A stretch of DNA of 64,000 nucleotides from Paenibacillus tritici (lineage in GTDB: Bacteria; Bacillota; Bacilli; Paenibacillales; Paenibacillaceae), in contig NZ_JABMKX010000007.1 of the NCBI RefSeq assembly GCF_013204885.1, forward strand, positions 62,001 to 126,000. The letters run 5' to 3'. How positions within the stretch are numbered: position 1 is the first letter of the stretch; each line of letters opens with the position of its first letter. The notes beneath the pieces are model-generated. The model saw only the letters and a program-made list of their open reading frames with translations, did no database searches and was not told where the DNA came from. This document shows, one piece after another, positions 1 to 8,001 of the stretch. Made by a program: the position numbers and the translations under genes.

Positions 1-284
1 ACTGGAATGGACAACGGTACAATGACCTCTACAAGTGTGGTTAATACAGTCTGAATCACAAGCCAGGACTCCTCTGTGTGGTAGTTACTCCCTACTATAA
101 CCCCCCCAGGCGGGGAGCGTCTAAGACACGGAATCAATATCCTTGATAGCCATCACCTATGGCAGCCCGCCGCTTGCAGACTGTGTAACCAATGATGCCC
201 GAAGTTCAAAACCAGCACTTTACCACTTACCAAGGAGTAGACTTGACTCCACGCTGCCACGTTGCTCCAGCGACATAAATATAT
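1..284. other. Non-coding DNA, possible insertion-sequence end
   Basis: No convincing gene is present. Frames are broken by stops, and the one open stretch (about 143-376) has no ribosome binding site and runs into a dispersed repeat. The DNA differs from its flank and holds short self-complementary segments around 85-125 (a GTAG/CTAC pair and a C7 run facing a GGCGGGG run). A structured GC-rich leader next to the window edge could be the non-coding end of an IS110-type element whose transposase lies to the left on the minus strand. That is a guess from texture and position; no transposase is visible. Confidence 0.2.
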
Positions 285-475
285 TAGTTGGAAAAACGTA
301 TCTTAATCCGGCTTTCTTTGATCATTTTGGGAAAAGAATTGGATTAACGGCATTTAATTTCCTGCCTTTCTTCTAATCTAGTCGATTTGCAGCATATTAG
401 GTGCTGTTTTTCCACCTGCTGTCCCGCAGGCATTCCTCTGTTCATCAGCAAGTGGAGAAAATCCTACTGCTTCCG
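285..475 (+). repeat. Dispersed repeat family 1, copy A (191 bp)
   Basis: First of four intergenic copies of the same ~191-bp element (others at 7790, 19786 and 51970, all in this orientation). It opens with AGTTGGAAAAACGTATCTTA, has an inverted TGCTGTTTTTCCACCTGCT block in the second half, and closes with AGCAAGTGGAGAAAATCC followed by CTGCTTCCG. The TTTTTCCA block and the closing TGGA block are roughly complementary and could pair. No protein is encoded. Confidence 0.8.
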
Positions 476-539
476 CCATTTCTGCGTTTCAGCGAGAAAT
501 AGAAGGATGAATTATCATAGGAAACATAAAATTTATACT

Positions 540-583
540 CAAAAAAAATCCCGCCCCCTCAAAATAAGGGAACCGGGATTCTT
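540..583 (-). terminator. Rho-independent terminator of greA
   Basis: On the minus strand, AATCCCG (547-553) pairs with CGGGATT (574-580), with an inner CCCTC/GAGGG-like pairing, followed by a T run. It lies just downstream of the greA stop. Confidence 0.85.
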
Positions 584-596
584 GTTAGATGTTTGT

Positions 597-1079
597 TTAC
601 AGCATTTTAATTTCAAGCAGCTCATATTTGATAATACCCATCGGGGCATTGACGCTGATGATGTCGCCCACTTTTTTGCCGATCAGCTCTTTGCCCAGCG
701 GGCTTTCGTATGAAATCTTGTTGTCCAGGACATCGGCTTCCGCCGGACCGACCACCCGGTATTCAATCTTCTCGGAGTACTCGACATCATTCAGAATAAC
801 GATGCAGCCTACGCTGACTGTGCTTAGATCCATATTGCTGGAATCCACGATCTGCGCTTTGATCAGCATCTTCTCCAGAATCATGATGCGGGTCTCCATG
901 AAGGATTGATCCTCCTTGGCAGAATGGTATTCACTGTTCTCCTTCAGATCCCCGTAGCTGATTGCCAGCTTAAGCCGGGCGGCAAGCTCCTTGCGTCCTG
1001 CTCCCTTAAGTTCTCTCAGCTCTTCTTCGAGCTTGGCTAACCCTTCCTTCGTCAAAAACACTTCGTCATTGTTGGACAT
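597..1079 (-). CDS. greA: Transcription elongation factor GreA
   Basis: The 160-residue protein matches the usual GreA length (about 157). It binds in the RNA polymerase secondary channel and stimulates cleavage of backtracked RNA. Residues 1-80 form the antiparallel coiled coil. Its tip carries GDLKENSEY (43-51), where D44 and E47 correspond to the acidic tip residues D41/E44 of E. coli GreA that coordinate the catalytic metal. Residues 85-160 are the FKBP-like C-terminal domain. The start follows an AGGAGTT ribosome binding site. It is monocistronic, with its own terminator, and divergent from the ATP-grasp gene. The tip has KENSEY rather than the common SENAEY. Confidence 0.95.
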   Translation of the reverse strand: MSNNDEVFLTKEGLAKLEEELRELKGAGRKELAARLKLAISYGDLKENSEYHSAKEDQSFMETRIMILEKMLIKAQIVDSSNMDLSTVSVGCIVILNDVEYSEKIEYRVVGPAEADVLDNKISYESPLGKELIGKKVGDIISVNAPMGIIKYELLEIKML

Positions 1080-1299
1080 ATTTACAACTCCTATTATTAG
1101 CTCGCTTTATTGTATTCTAACTCATATCCGCCCAACATGCGAAGAGAAAGCGCTGCAATCGGAAAACGTGATTCCCCATCTATAATGACAGTCCAGCAAA
1201 AACAAGGCCAAGGATTGACGGATCTGCACGAAACTGATAGATTGAATTAATCATACAAATTAACTCGGAATTACACTTTAGCCAAAGGGGCCGGTCCGC

Positions 1300-2469
1300 A
1301 TGAACTTTATTTTCTTTTCCCCGCATTTCCCCAAGAACAGCGCTGAATTCTGTACTCACCTGCGGCAGCAGGGAGCAACGGTGCTGGGAATTGGCGATGC
1401 CGAATATGACCAGCTGGAGGACAAGCTGAAGTCGGCATTGACGGAGTATTACAAGGTAAGCGATCTGGAGAGCTATGAGGAGATTCTGCGGGCCGTCGGC
1501 TACTTCACCTATAAATACGGCAAGATCGACCGCTTCGAGTCGCTGAACGAATACTGGCTGGAGCAGGACGCCGCTATCCGCACGGACTTCAACATCTACG
1601 GCACCAAGTCGGATTTCGTCTCCAACCTGAAGCAGAAATCCAAGATGAAGGAATTCTTCCACAAAAGCGGTGTAAGCACCGTACAGTTCTCCACCGGAAC
1701 CACGCGCGAGAGCGTGGAGAGCTTCATCCAGAGCGCCGGCTTCCCGCTGGTGGTCAAGCCCGACCTCGGCTCCGGGGCCAGCAATACGTACAAGATCAAT
1801 AACGAAGAGGAGCTGCAGCACTTTTTGGACACCAAGCCGGAGGATGTAGCCTTTATCATTGAGGAATTCATTGACGGGGTTATCCTCACCTATGACGGGC
1901 TGGTCGATATCGACGGCAACGTGCGGTTCGCGGTCAGCCACCTGTTCGAGAACAGTGTCATGGAGGTCGTCAATACGGACAACCACCTCTACTACTTCTG
2001 TCTGCGGGAGATCAGCCCGGAGGTCGAGGAGGCCGGGAAGAGCATTTTGCAGGCTTTTGACATCCGGGAACGGTTCTTCCATATCGAGCTGTTCAAATCG
2101 CACAAGGATGGCCGGATCATTGCCCTGGAAGTGAATATGCGTCCGCCGGGCGCCTGGATGACCGATGCCATTAACTTCTCCTATGATGTGGATGTCTATC
2201 AAGAATGGGCCAGCATGATCGTACACAATGAGGTCGGCGGCCCTTACGAGGGCAAATATTACACAGGGTATGCCAGCCGCAAAAGTCATAAGCACTACGC
2301 TCACAGCCACGAGGATATCTACCGTGAATTTGGCGGGAAGATTGTGAATTATGCCGAGATCGAAGAGGTATTCAGCCGAGCGATGGGCAACAGCGCCTAT
2401 CAGTTCCGTTCGCCCGAGCTTTCGGAGGTCAGGGACATCAGAGGTTATATTCACCAAGAAGAGGGATAG
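1300..2469 (+). CDS. ATP-grasp domain protein (carboxylate-amine/thiol ligase type)
   Basis: A 389-residue protein with an N-terminal Rossmann-like preATP-grasp part (1-105) and an ATP-grasp fold (110-310). Visible ATP/Mg elements are KPDLGSGAS (153-161, lysine plus glycine-rich loop), EEF (188-190, hinge) and EVNMRPPG (277-284, metal-binding Glu/Asn). Such enzymes form an acyl-phosphate and join it to an amine or thiol; the substrate cannot be read from sequence. The start follows AAAGGGG. The next gene begins 13 bp after the stop, so the two are probably one operon and may act on a common metabolite. A long opposite-strand frame here is a codon-usage artefact. Confidence 0.8.
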   Translation: MNFIFFSPHFPKNSAEFCTHLRQQGATVLGIGDAEYDQLEDKLKSALTEYYKVSDLESYEEILRAVGYFTYKYGKIDRFESLNEYWLEQDAAIRTDFNIYGTKSDFVSNLKQKSKMKEFFHKSGVSTVQFSTGTTRESVESFIQSAGFPLVVKPDLGSGASNTYKINNEEELQHFLDTKPEDVAFIIEEFIDGVILTYDGLVDIDGNVRFAVSHLFENSVMEVVNTDNHLYYFCLREISPEVEEAGKSILQAFDIRERFFHIELFKSHKDGRIIALEVNMRPPGAWMTDAINFSYDVDVYQEWASMIVHNEVGGPYEGKYYTGYASRKSHKHYAHSHEDIYREFGGKIVNYAEIEEVFSRAMGNSAYQFRSPELSEVRDIRGYIHQEEG

Positions 2470-2482
2470 GATGTGTTAACGG

Positions 2483-3232
2483 ATGAGGATAAGCTACCAT
2501 AAGGAGTACAGCCACAACCTGGGCAGAGACATGGAATATAAAATATACGGCCACGCCGGCAAACCGATGCTTGTCTTCCCTACGTCGCTTGGACGCTTTT
2601 ACCAATATGAGGATTCGGGCATGATTGATACGCTCTCGTCCTTCATTGAAGCGGGCAAGCTGCAGATTTGGGCCTGCGACAGTATAGATGAAGAGACCTT
2701 CTTCTCCACGCACTGGAATAACGAGGACCGTATCCAACGTCATGAGCAGTATGATAAGTATATCGCGCATGAGCTGATTCCCGGCATCCTCCATGAGAGC
2801 AGGCAGAACAACGGCGGGACCGATCAGCGCATTCTGATCTCGGGCTGCTCTATGGGTGCTTATTACAGCGCCAGCTTCTTTTTCCGTTATCCGCACTATT
2901 TCGATACCTTAATCGCCCTGAGCGGCGTCTACTCCACCTATTATTTCTTCGGCGACTATATGAGCGAGAAGGTCTATTTCAACTCTCCGCTGCATTATCT
3001 GCCGGGGCTCACGGATGAATCTTATCTGAACCAGTACCGCAGCAGCAACATCATCGTCTGCGTCGGACAAGGGGCTTATGAGGAGGAGATGCTTCATGAG
3101 ACCCGGCTGCTCCAGGATGTACTGGCACGCCAGGGAATTCCCGCACGGATCGACTACTGGGGCCATGATGCCAGTCATGACTGGCCGTGGTGGAACAAGC
3201 AGATTCATTATTATGTGGAGGGCTGCCTGTAG
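2483..3232 (+). CDS. Alpha/beta-hydrolase esterase (EstD/S-formylglutathione hydrolase-like)
   Basis: A 249-residue cytoplasmic hydrolase. The nucleophile elbow is GCSMGAY (121-127, Ser123), and the catalytic histidine is in the C-terminal GHDASHDW segment (His228 or His232). This is the esterase-D-like family with an N-terminal strand pair (residues 18-32) instead of a signal peptide. It is tightly linked to the upstream ATP-grasp gene, which suggests a ligase/hydrolase pair that makes and breaks an ester, thioester or amide. The natural substrate is not known. Confidence 0.8.
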   Translation: MRISYHKEYSHNLGRDMEYKIYGHAGKPMLVFPTSLGRFYQYEDSGMIDTLSSFIEAGKLQIWACDSIDEETFFSTHWNNEDRIQRHEQYDKYIAHELIPGILHESRQNNGGTDQRILISGCSMGAYYSASFFFRYPHYFDTLIALSGVYSTYYFFGDYMSEKVYFNSPLHYLPGLTDESYLNQYRSSNIIVCVGQGAYEEEMLHETRLLQDVLARQGIPARIDYWGHDASHDWPWWNKQIHYYVEGCL

Positions 3233-3254
3233 CACGTTTCACGTTTATAGTAAA

Positions 3255-3308
3255 AAGAACGGGGCTGTCCAGCCATCACTACAGATGACTGCGGCAGCCC
3301 CGTTTGGT
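3255..3308 (+). terminator. Terminator of the ATP-grasp/esterase operon
   Basis: AACGGGGCTG (3259-3268) pairs perfectly with CAGCCCCGTT (3295-3304). A-rich on the left and T-rich on the right, so it may work in both directions between convergent genes. Confidence 0.75.
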
Positions 3309-3334
3309 GCATACGTTCACCCGGTTCACGGCAA

Positions 3335-3371
3335 CAAAAAAGGAAACCGCCAGGTTCAGCAGTTTCCTTCC
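3335..3371 (-). terminator. Terminator of the DUF6509-like gene
   Basis: On the minus strand, AAGGAAAC (3362-3369) pairs with GTTTCCTT (3340-3347), followed by a T run. Confidence 0.8.
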
Positions 3372-3389
3372 AGCGCTTACAGCCGGGTC

Positions 3390-3677
3390 TTATTCAGGCA
3401 CATGCTCTGAACAGAACTGAAGCAGCGCTGCTTCCTCGTCTTCTTCCATATCGAAATCGAGCAGCTGGCCTGACGAGGTTTCCTGCAGATCGTAGCTGAC
3501 AATGCTTGTCTGCTCCTCTTCCACTTTGACAATCACACGGGCGGAAACTCCGTTCTCTACGTACAGCTCATCATCCTCCGGTACATCAATATTAACGACG
3601 AATTCATATCTCTTGCCGCTTAGTATACCAAAAGGATCTCTTACGTTCTCCACGGTGTAGCTTGTAAATGTCAACAA
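3390..3677 (-). CDS. Small acidic protein, DUF6509-like
   Basis: The protein opens with TFTSYTVENVRDPFGIL, continues with a beta-rich core, and ends in a very acidic tail (DFDMEEDEEAALLQFC). This pattern matches the small uncharacterised DUF6509 proteins of Bacillales as I recall them. The function is unknown. Start choice: the frame is open to a TTG at 3698, but AAAGAGGA (ending at 3685) sits 7 nt before the TTG at 3677, so translation most likely begins there, giving 95 residues. Monocistronic, with its own terminator, convergent with the esterase gene. Confidence 0.65.
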   Translation of the reverse strand: MLTFTSYTVENVRDPFGILSGKRYEFVVNIDVPEDDELYVENGVSARVIVKVEEEQTSIVSYDLQETSSGQLLDFDMEEDEEAALLQFCSEHVPE

Positions 3678-3801
3678 GTCGCATTCCTCTTTTCTCAATT
3701 CACTGCTGCCAGATTATTGTAACACAGGGCCGGACAAAAAGAACGGTGCGAAGTGAATCCATCACCGGCACCGTTCTTATGAGATCATTCAGCCGCTGTA
3801 C

Positions 3802-4899
3802 TTATCCCACAATGGCGGTGCCGGTCTCCGCTGCTTTGCCCTTGGTCTTCTTGATCTGCTTGCTGCGGAGCTGTCCGCAGGCCGCATCAATATCGACTCC
3901 ATGCTCCAGCCGGGTGCTTACGCTCACGCCCTGCTTCTTCAGCGTATCGAAGAACGCACGCACAGACTCCCGCTCGCTCCGCTGATACTGGCTATGCTCA
4001 TCCACGGGATTATACGGAATCAGGTTGACGTTCGCGAGCTGACGCCGGTCTCCGATTAATTCGGCCAGCTCCAGCGCATGCTCCTCGCGGTCATTGATAT
4101 CCTTCAGCAGGATATACTCCAGAGTAATTCTGCGGTTGGTCTTCTCCAGATAGTAATCAATCGCCGGCATTAATTTCTCTATAGGAATGGCGCGGTTAAT
4201 CTTCATAATCTGTGTCCGCAGCGCATTATTCGGCGCATGGAGGGAGATCGCCAGATTGACCTGCATGTTGGCGTCGGCGAATTCTCTGATTTTGTCAGCG
4301 AGACCGCTGGTAGATACGGTAATACCTTTGCCGGCAATCGCCAGACCCTTGTGATCCTTGATCGTAGTCAGGAAATTCAGCAGATGACGGAAATTATCGA
4401 ACGGCTCACCAATGCCCATGACCACGACATGGCTGACCTTCTGTCCCAGACCGGCCAGATCCAGGTAATGCTGGACCTTCATAATCTGCTCCACAATCTC
4501 GCCGCTGGTGAGGTCACGGCTCTTCGCCAGCAGCCCGCTCGCACAGAAGCTGCAGCCGATATTGCAGCCGACCTGAGTGGTGACACATACGGACAGGCCG
4601 TACTTTTGCCGCATCAGCACCGTCTCAATCAGGTTGCCGTCCTGCAGGCGGAAGAGGAATTTGACCGTACCGTCAGCCGATTCCTGCTTCACATGCTCTT
4701 CCATGGTCTGAAAGACAAAATGCTCCTCCAGCAGCTTCACACAGTCCTGATTCATTCCGTCCATGTCCCCGAAGCTGGTAATCCGTTTGCGGTAGAGCCA
4801 TTCCCAGACAGCGGAGGCCCGGGATTTCTTGTGCCCATGCTCCAGCAGCCAGGCGGTCAATTGTTCCAAAGTCAATCCATAAATGGATTCTTTATTCAT
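3802..4899 (-). CDS. rlmN: 23S rRNA (adenine2503-C2)-methyltransferase RlmN
   Basis: Radical-SAM enzyme that methylates C2 of A2503 in 23S rRNA and A37 of some tRNAs. The [4Fe-4S] motif CNIGCSFC (Cys 112, 116, 119) lies in the conserved context [13 protein letters not shown]. The methyl-carrying cysteine is in DIDAACGQL (Cys341). An internal ATG (MNKES) preceded by AAAAGAGGA with 7-nt spacing is chosen; the frame itself is open to 4971. It resembles Bacillus RlmN (SLHAPN, STSG, INRA motifs) rather than the resistance enzyme Cfr. The C-terminus has an extra ~20-residue basic tail. Confidence 0.9.
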   Translation of the reverse strand: MNKESIYGLTLEQLTAWLLEHGHKKSRASAVWEWLYRKRITSFGDMDGMNQDCVKLLEEHFVFQTMEEHVKQESADGTVKFLFRLQDGNLIETVLMRQKYGLSVCVTTQVGCNIGCSFCASGLLAKSRDLTSGEIVEQIMKVQHYLDLAGLGQKVSHVVVMGIGEPFDNFRHLLNFLTTIKDHKGLAIAGKGITVSTSGLADKIREFADANMQVNLAISLHAPNNALRTQIMKINRAIPIEKLMPAIDYYLEKTNRRITLEYILLKDINDREEHALELAELIGDRRQLANVNLIPYNPVDEHSQYQRSERESVRAFFDTLKKQGVSVSTRLEHGVDIDAACGQLRSKQIKKTKGKAAETGTAIVG

Positions 4900-5051
4900 T
4901 TCATATCCTCTTTTCAAAACATTAAAGTTCAATCGATCTATTCTACCTTGACAGGACATTCGCAACAACAATAACTTATTTATTGTCTCAAATTTCGTTT
5001 ATTAAAACAAGGGGGAACGCTGCCGATTCCGGGTCGTTTCCGTGTAATTGT

Positions 5052-5083
5052 AAAAAAGCGCAGTCCGCAGGGACCACGCCTTC
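5052..5083 (-). terminator. Terminator of the GIY-YIG gene
   Basis: On the minus strand, GCGTGGTCC pairs with GGACTGCGC (wobbles allowed; plus coordinates 5058-5066 and 5071-5079), followed by TTTTTT. Confidence 0.7.
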
Positions 5084-5095
5084 TCACCGATACCC

Positions 5096-5452
5096 TTATT
5101 TGTACAGAACCTTCTCCACATTGTATTTCGCCTTAAGCGTGTTCACAATGTACGTCTCATAAATCTCCCTGTCGACCGGATCTTCAACGATGCAGACTTC
5201 AATCTTGGTCACTTCGTCGCGGTGCGGCTTCATGACGGATACATTATCCTCGAAATGCTTCTTGATCCGCGGTCTCAGCTTACGGGCCTTGCCCACGAAC
5301 AGCAGCTCGTCCTTGTCATTATAGAACATGAAGATGCCGCCGGCTTCGCGGGTAATCAGGTGGAAATCCGTGAATCCGTAAATATGGCTGAGTACAGGGT
5401 TCTCCTGCTTGTAGATCGTAACTTCCGGTGCGGGAATGGTAATGCTGATCAT
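5096..5452 (-). CDS. Small GIY-YIG nuclease-like protein
   Basis: A 118-residue stand-alone GIY-YIG fold of the type often annotated as nucleotide excision repair endonuclease. The core reads GGIFMFYN...LLFVGKA (about residues 38-56), then KLRPRIKKHF with the conserved arginine, and YETYIVNTLKAKYN with the catalytic-type glutamate. In place of canonical GIY and YIG it has GIF and FVG, so both signature tyrosines are phenylalanine and activity may be altered. The substrate is unknown. Monocistronic, after a GAGGAAGTG ribosome binding site. Confidence 0.75.
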   Translation of the reverse strand: MISITIPAPEVTIYKQENPVLSHIYGFTDFHLITREAGGIFMFYNDKDELLFVGKARKLRPRIKKHFEDNVSVMKPHRDEVTKIEVCIVEDPVDREIYETYIVNTLKAKYNVEKVLYK

Positions 5453-5554
5453 TCTGCTTCACTTCCTCATTGTATATAGAAATAAATAGTATCACAGTTT
5501 GGGAACCCTGACTATTTCTATCTTCTGCAGATTACGCCTGATTTATAAGGGGGT

Positions 5555-6541
5555 TTACACATTTCCCGCTGCACGGTTCTGGATGGCACGGATGGTCGCC
5601 GTGATCCCCTCTTCAAAGGATGTCGCCGGAACCGGACCGGCTATCCGCTCGTACTTCGCACCGCTGAGCCGCAGGGGTTCCTTCGTCAAATACAGCATCT
5701 CGACGATCTCCTTCATCACCGGAACGAACAGGCCAAGCAGGGTCAGACCGGCTGTGCCTACAGGAATCATCCATTTCGAGCTTCCGGCGGCCTTGCGGGC
5801 GATGCGGACAATCTCCCGGCCGGAGATGACGCCTGCCCCCGGGATGTTCCAGTTCTGCCCGTACGCCTCCTCCCGGAGGGCCAGCTCCACCATCATCACT
5901 GCCGCATCCGGCAGATAGACATATTCACGCGGAATCGTCATATTGCCGATGAAGATCCCCGGTTTACCGGCGGCAACTGCCTCCAGGGCCGATCCCAGAT
6001 AGGAGGCTTCATTAGCGGTCGGGCCGTAGTAATCAGGCAGCCGGACAATCATTCTTTTCGCACGGTTCCAGCGGGGACTGAAGAACATCTGCTCGAATTG
6101 CAGCTTTATTTGTCCCTTACGGGTATGCGGGTTCTTCGGATAGTTCTCATCAACCGGCTGGTCATTCACTCTTCTGCTATACACATAAATCCCATCTACA
6201 GCCACTACCTTCGCACCCAGCCGGTTCGCGGCCTCCATCACCGCTTCTCCCATCGGCAGCAGCTTCGCGGTCATCTCGTGATAGGGCACAGAGGCACAAT
6301 GGAAAATAACCTCCGCCCCCTGCGCCGCCCTGAATACATCCTCCGTCTGAAAAACATCTCCGCTCTGCAGGCTTAGCCCCGCCGGATGACCCAGCCTGAC
6401 CGCAAGCTGTTCAAGCTTCGGCATCGACCGCCCAAAAGCGACCGTCTCGATCCCTCTCCGCAGCAGCTCCGCTATAATTACCGTCCCTGTTCCTCCGGTT
6501 GCTCCCAGTACAATGGCTTTATTTATCGCATTATTTATCAT
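5555..6541 (-). CDS. NAD(P)-dependent epimerase/dehydratase (extended SDR)
   Basis: A 328-residue extended short-chain dehydrogenase. The dinucleotide loop is GATGGTG (14-20), and the active site probably includes a YVYSRR segment near residue 120, although the usual YxxxK is not clean. The substrate is unknown. The start follows AACGAGGAGG. A TetR-type palindrome 44 bp upstream of the start matches the site in front of the TetR gene 1 kb away, so that regulator probably represses this gene. Confidence 0.8.
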   Translation of the reverse strand: MINNAINKAIVLGATGGTGTVIIAELLRRGIETVAFGRSMPKLEQLAVRLGHPAGLSLQSGDVFQTEDVFRAAQGAEVIFHCASVPYHEMTAKLLPMGEAVMEAANRLGAKVVAVDGIYVYSRRVNDQPVDENYPKNPHTRKGQIKLQFEQMFFSPRWNRAKRMIVRLPDYYGPTANEASYLGSALEAVAAGKPGIFIGNMTIPREYVYLPDAAVMMVELALREEAYGQNWNIPGAGVISGREIVRIARKAAGSSKWMIPVGTAGLTLLGLFVPVMKEIVEMLYLTKEPLRLSGAKYERIAGPVPATSFEEGITATIRAIQNRAAGNV

Positions 6542-6577
6542 TTGAGATTCCTCCTCGTTGGGGTGGTTGGCCGTTTG

Positions 6578-6600
6578 GATATTGATTGATCAATAACTAT
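6578..6600 (-). promoter_or_regulatory. Probable TetR operator at the SDR promoter
   Basis: Contains the perfect palindrome ATTGATCAAT (6585-6594) within AGTTATTGATCAATCA when read on the minus strand. The same extended site lies at 7630-7650 in front of the TetR gene. Confidence 0.65.
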
Positions 6601-6611
6601 TTACAAATTAA

Positions 6612-6790
6612 AATCCTGCACCAAATGCAACTTTCCCCGCTCTCCATGGAGCCAGATAGACAAATGTTGCATCAATGGCACGATTCGTATCTAATCCGAA
6701 CTGCTTTCCGGGGAAAATCCTGTATTTCCTGCAACAATCGGTGCATCTGACCCGCCATTAAAGAGTCGGTGTTGCAATACTTGCAACATT
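6612..6790 (+). repeat. Dispersed repeat family 2, copy E (179 bp)
   Basis: Shares ordered blocks with 41464-41641: AATCCTGCAC...CAAC, then CCTGTATTT..TGCAAC, then GTTG....ACNT.CAACATT. The distances between blocks are nearly identical in the two copies (104/103 and 52/52 bp). Blocks are alternately direct and inverted (TGCAAC/GTTGCA). Non-coding. Confidence 0.65.
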
Positions 6791-6882
6791 CTACTACGAA
6801 CGACCGGTCAGTTGTTACTCTGCCAGTTGAACTAGACGTTTGGATAGTAACGTACATTTTCCTTCTACACTTACTTTTACAA

Positions 6883-6905
6883 TTAAGATATTGATCAGTC
6901 ACTAT
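6883..6905 (+). promoter_or_regulatory. Third probable TetR operator
   Basis: ATATTGATCAGTCACTAT (6888-6905) matches the other two sites except for one core mismatch (ATTGATCAGT). It sits between the SDR and TetR genes with no visible transcript of its own. The surrounding stretch 6603-7039 contains no gene that I can support. Confidence 0.45.
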
Positions 6906-7039
6906 CCTACTGTCAAATTAATGCCAAGCTCCGGGGTTGGGAGGAATCGCTTAACAGCAGCAGCCGTACAGAGAATTTGCTCTGCCAGCCTTTCGGTCTG
7001 GTTCTGGACCACTGTACATCCCCCCGCCTGCCCCCTGGC

Positions 7040-7588
7040 TCACCGGTGCTTCGGCTTCAACTCCGGCATTTCCAGCGTAAGCGCAATATTGCACAGCATT
7101 CCGTTAGCCATGAAGGTACTTACTTCCACTTCAGGATGTGCGAACCCTGCGGCCGAGAACTTCCCCTCCATCAGCCGGGTTACCTCCAGGATCCCAGCCT
7201 GCATCGCCTGACGGATGGCTTCGTCCCGGATGCCAATCGCCTGCACCTGGAGAATAATCTCGTTCGGATGGGTCTCCATTAATTGCTCATATACCTGAAT
7301 AGCTTCTGCGAGCAGACGATCTTCCGGAGCCTGAAGCCCTGAGAAGGTGCGGATAATCCGCTCGAAAGCCCGCTCCAGCGCAGCAATGAACAGCTCTTCC
7401 TTATTCTTGAACAGCTTGAAGATATACGGCTGCGATATTCCGACCTTCTCCGCCACCTGCGCGGTTGTAGCCCGGGAATAGCCATGCTCTGCAAAAACAA
7501 CTACTGCCGCCTCCAAAATCTGCTCCCTGCGGTTCACCGGAGCAGCCTCATCTCCTTTGGGAGGGATTGTACGGGATTGCTTATTCAT
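7040..7588 (-). CDS. TetR/AcrR family transcriptional regulator
   Basis: A 182-residue repressor. The N-terminal HTH (residues 19-65) has the family pattern ILEAAVVVFAEHGYSRATTAQVAEKVGISQPYIFK broken over two helices, and the rest is the helical ligand-binding domain. The ligand is unknown. The start follows AGAAGGAGACT. Its own upstream region carries GGTTATTGATCAATCACT, the same palindrome as in front of the SDR gene, indicating autoregulation plus control of that SDR. Confidence 0.9.
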   Translation of the reverse strand: MNKQSRTIPPKGDEAAPVNRREQILEAAVVVFAEHGYSRATTAQVAEKVGISQPYIFKLFKNKEELFIAALERAFERIIRTFSGLQAPEDRLLAEAIQVYEQLMETHPNEIILQVQAIGIRDEAIRQAMQAGILEVTRLMEGKFSAAGFAHPEVEVSTFMANGMLCNIALTLEMPELKPKHR

Positions 7589-7629
7589 GAATAGTCTCCT
7601 TCTCTGCGGGAATAACGGGTGTTACCGAA

Positions 7630-7650
7630 TGGGTTATTGATCAATCACTC
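7630..7650 (-). promoter_or_regulatory. TetR autoregulatory operator
   Basis: Perfect palindrome ATTGATCAAT (7636-7645) in the context GGTTATTGATCAATCACT, about 42 bp upstream of the TetR start. Confidence 0.7.
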
Positions 7651-7789
7651 TCTTGATTAGCAGTATATACTTCAAACTTTAGATAATCAACCCCAGCCGG
7701 AAAAATAACTTATCATGATCAATATCCTCCCGGCGGGCGATCAGCACCTCATAAAGATTAATCTAGACCTCACTCACCGCTCCCTAATT

Positions 7790-7980
7790 AGTTGGACAAA
7801 CGTATCTTAATTCCCGTGCTTCGGAGTATTGGAGGAAATTAATTGGAAATGTGTAACTTAATTTCATGCGTTTCCTCCATTCTCCTCTATTGCAGCCTAT
7901 TAAGTGCTGATTTTCCAACTGCTTCCTCGAAATAACGCCTCTGCTCATGAGCAAGTGGAGAAAAAGCAGCTATTTCCAGC
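7790..7980 (+). repeat. Dispersed repeat family 1, copy B (191 bp)
   Basis: Opens with AGTTGGACAAACGTATCTTA, contains TATTAAGTGCTGATTTTCCA and closes with GAGCAAGTGGAGAAAAAGCA. Same order, length and orientation as copies A, C and D. It occupies most of the gap between the TetR promoter and the NOS stop; nothing else is visible there. Confidence 0.8.
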
Positions 7981-8001
7981 TGATTTCATCCCGGACCGGA
8001 G

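Noticed and set aside
143..376. A 77-codon open frame near the window start
   Set aside because: No ribosome binding site, no recognised domain, and it runs through repeat copy A.
1180..2457. A 425-codon open frame opposite the ATP-grasp gene
   Set aside because: It is a mirror of GC-biased third positions; no ribosome binding site, low-complexity composition, and the plus-strand frame has clear ATP-grasp motifs.
3802..4899. Cfr-type resistance methyltransferase
   Set aside because: Motifs ([21 protein letters not shown]) follow housekeeping RlmN rather than Cfr.
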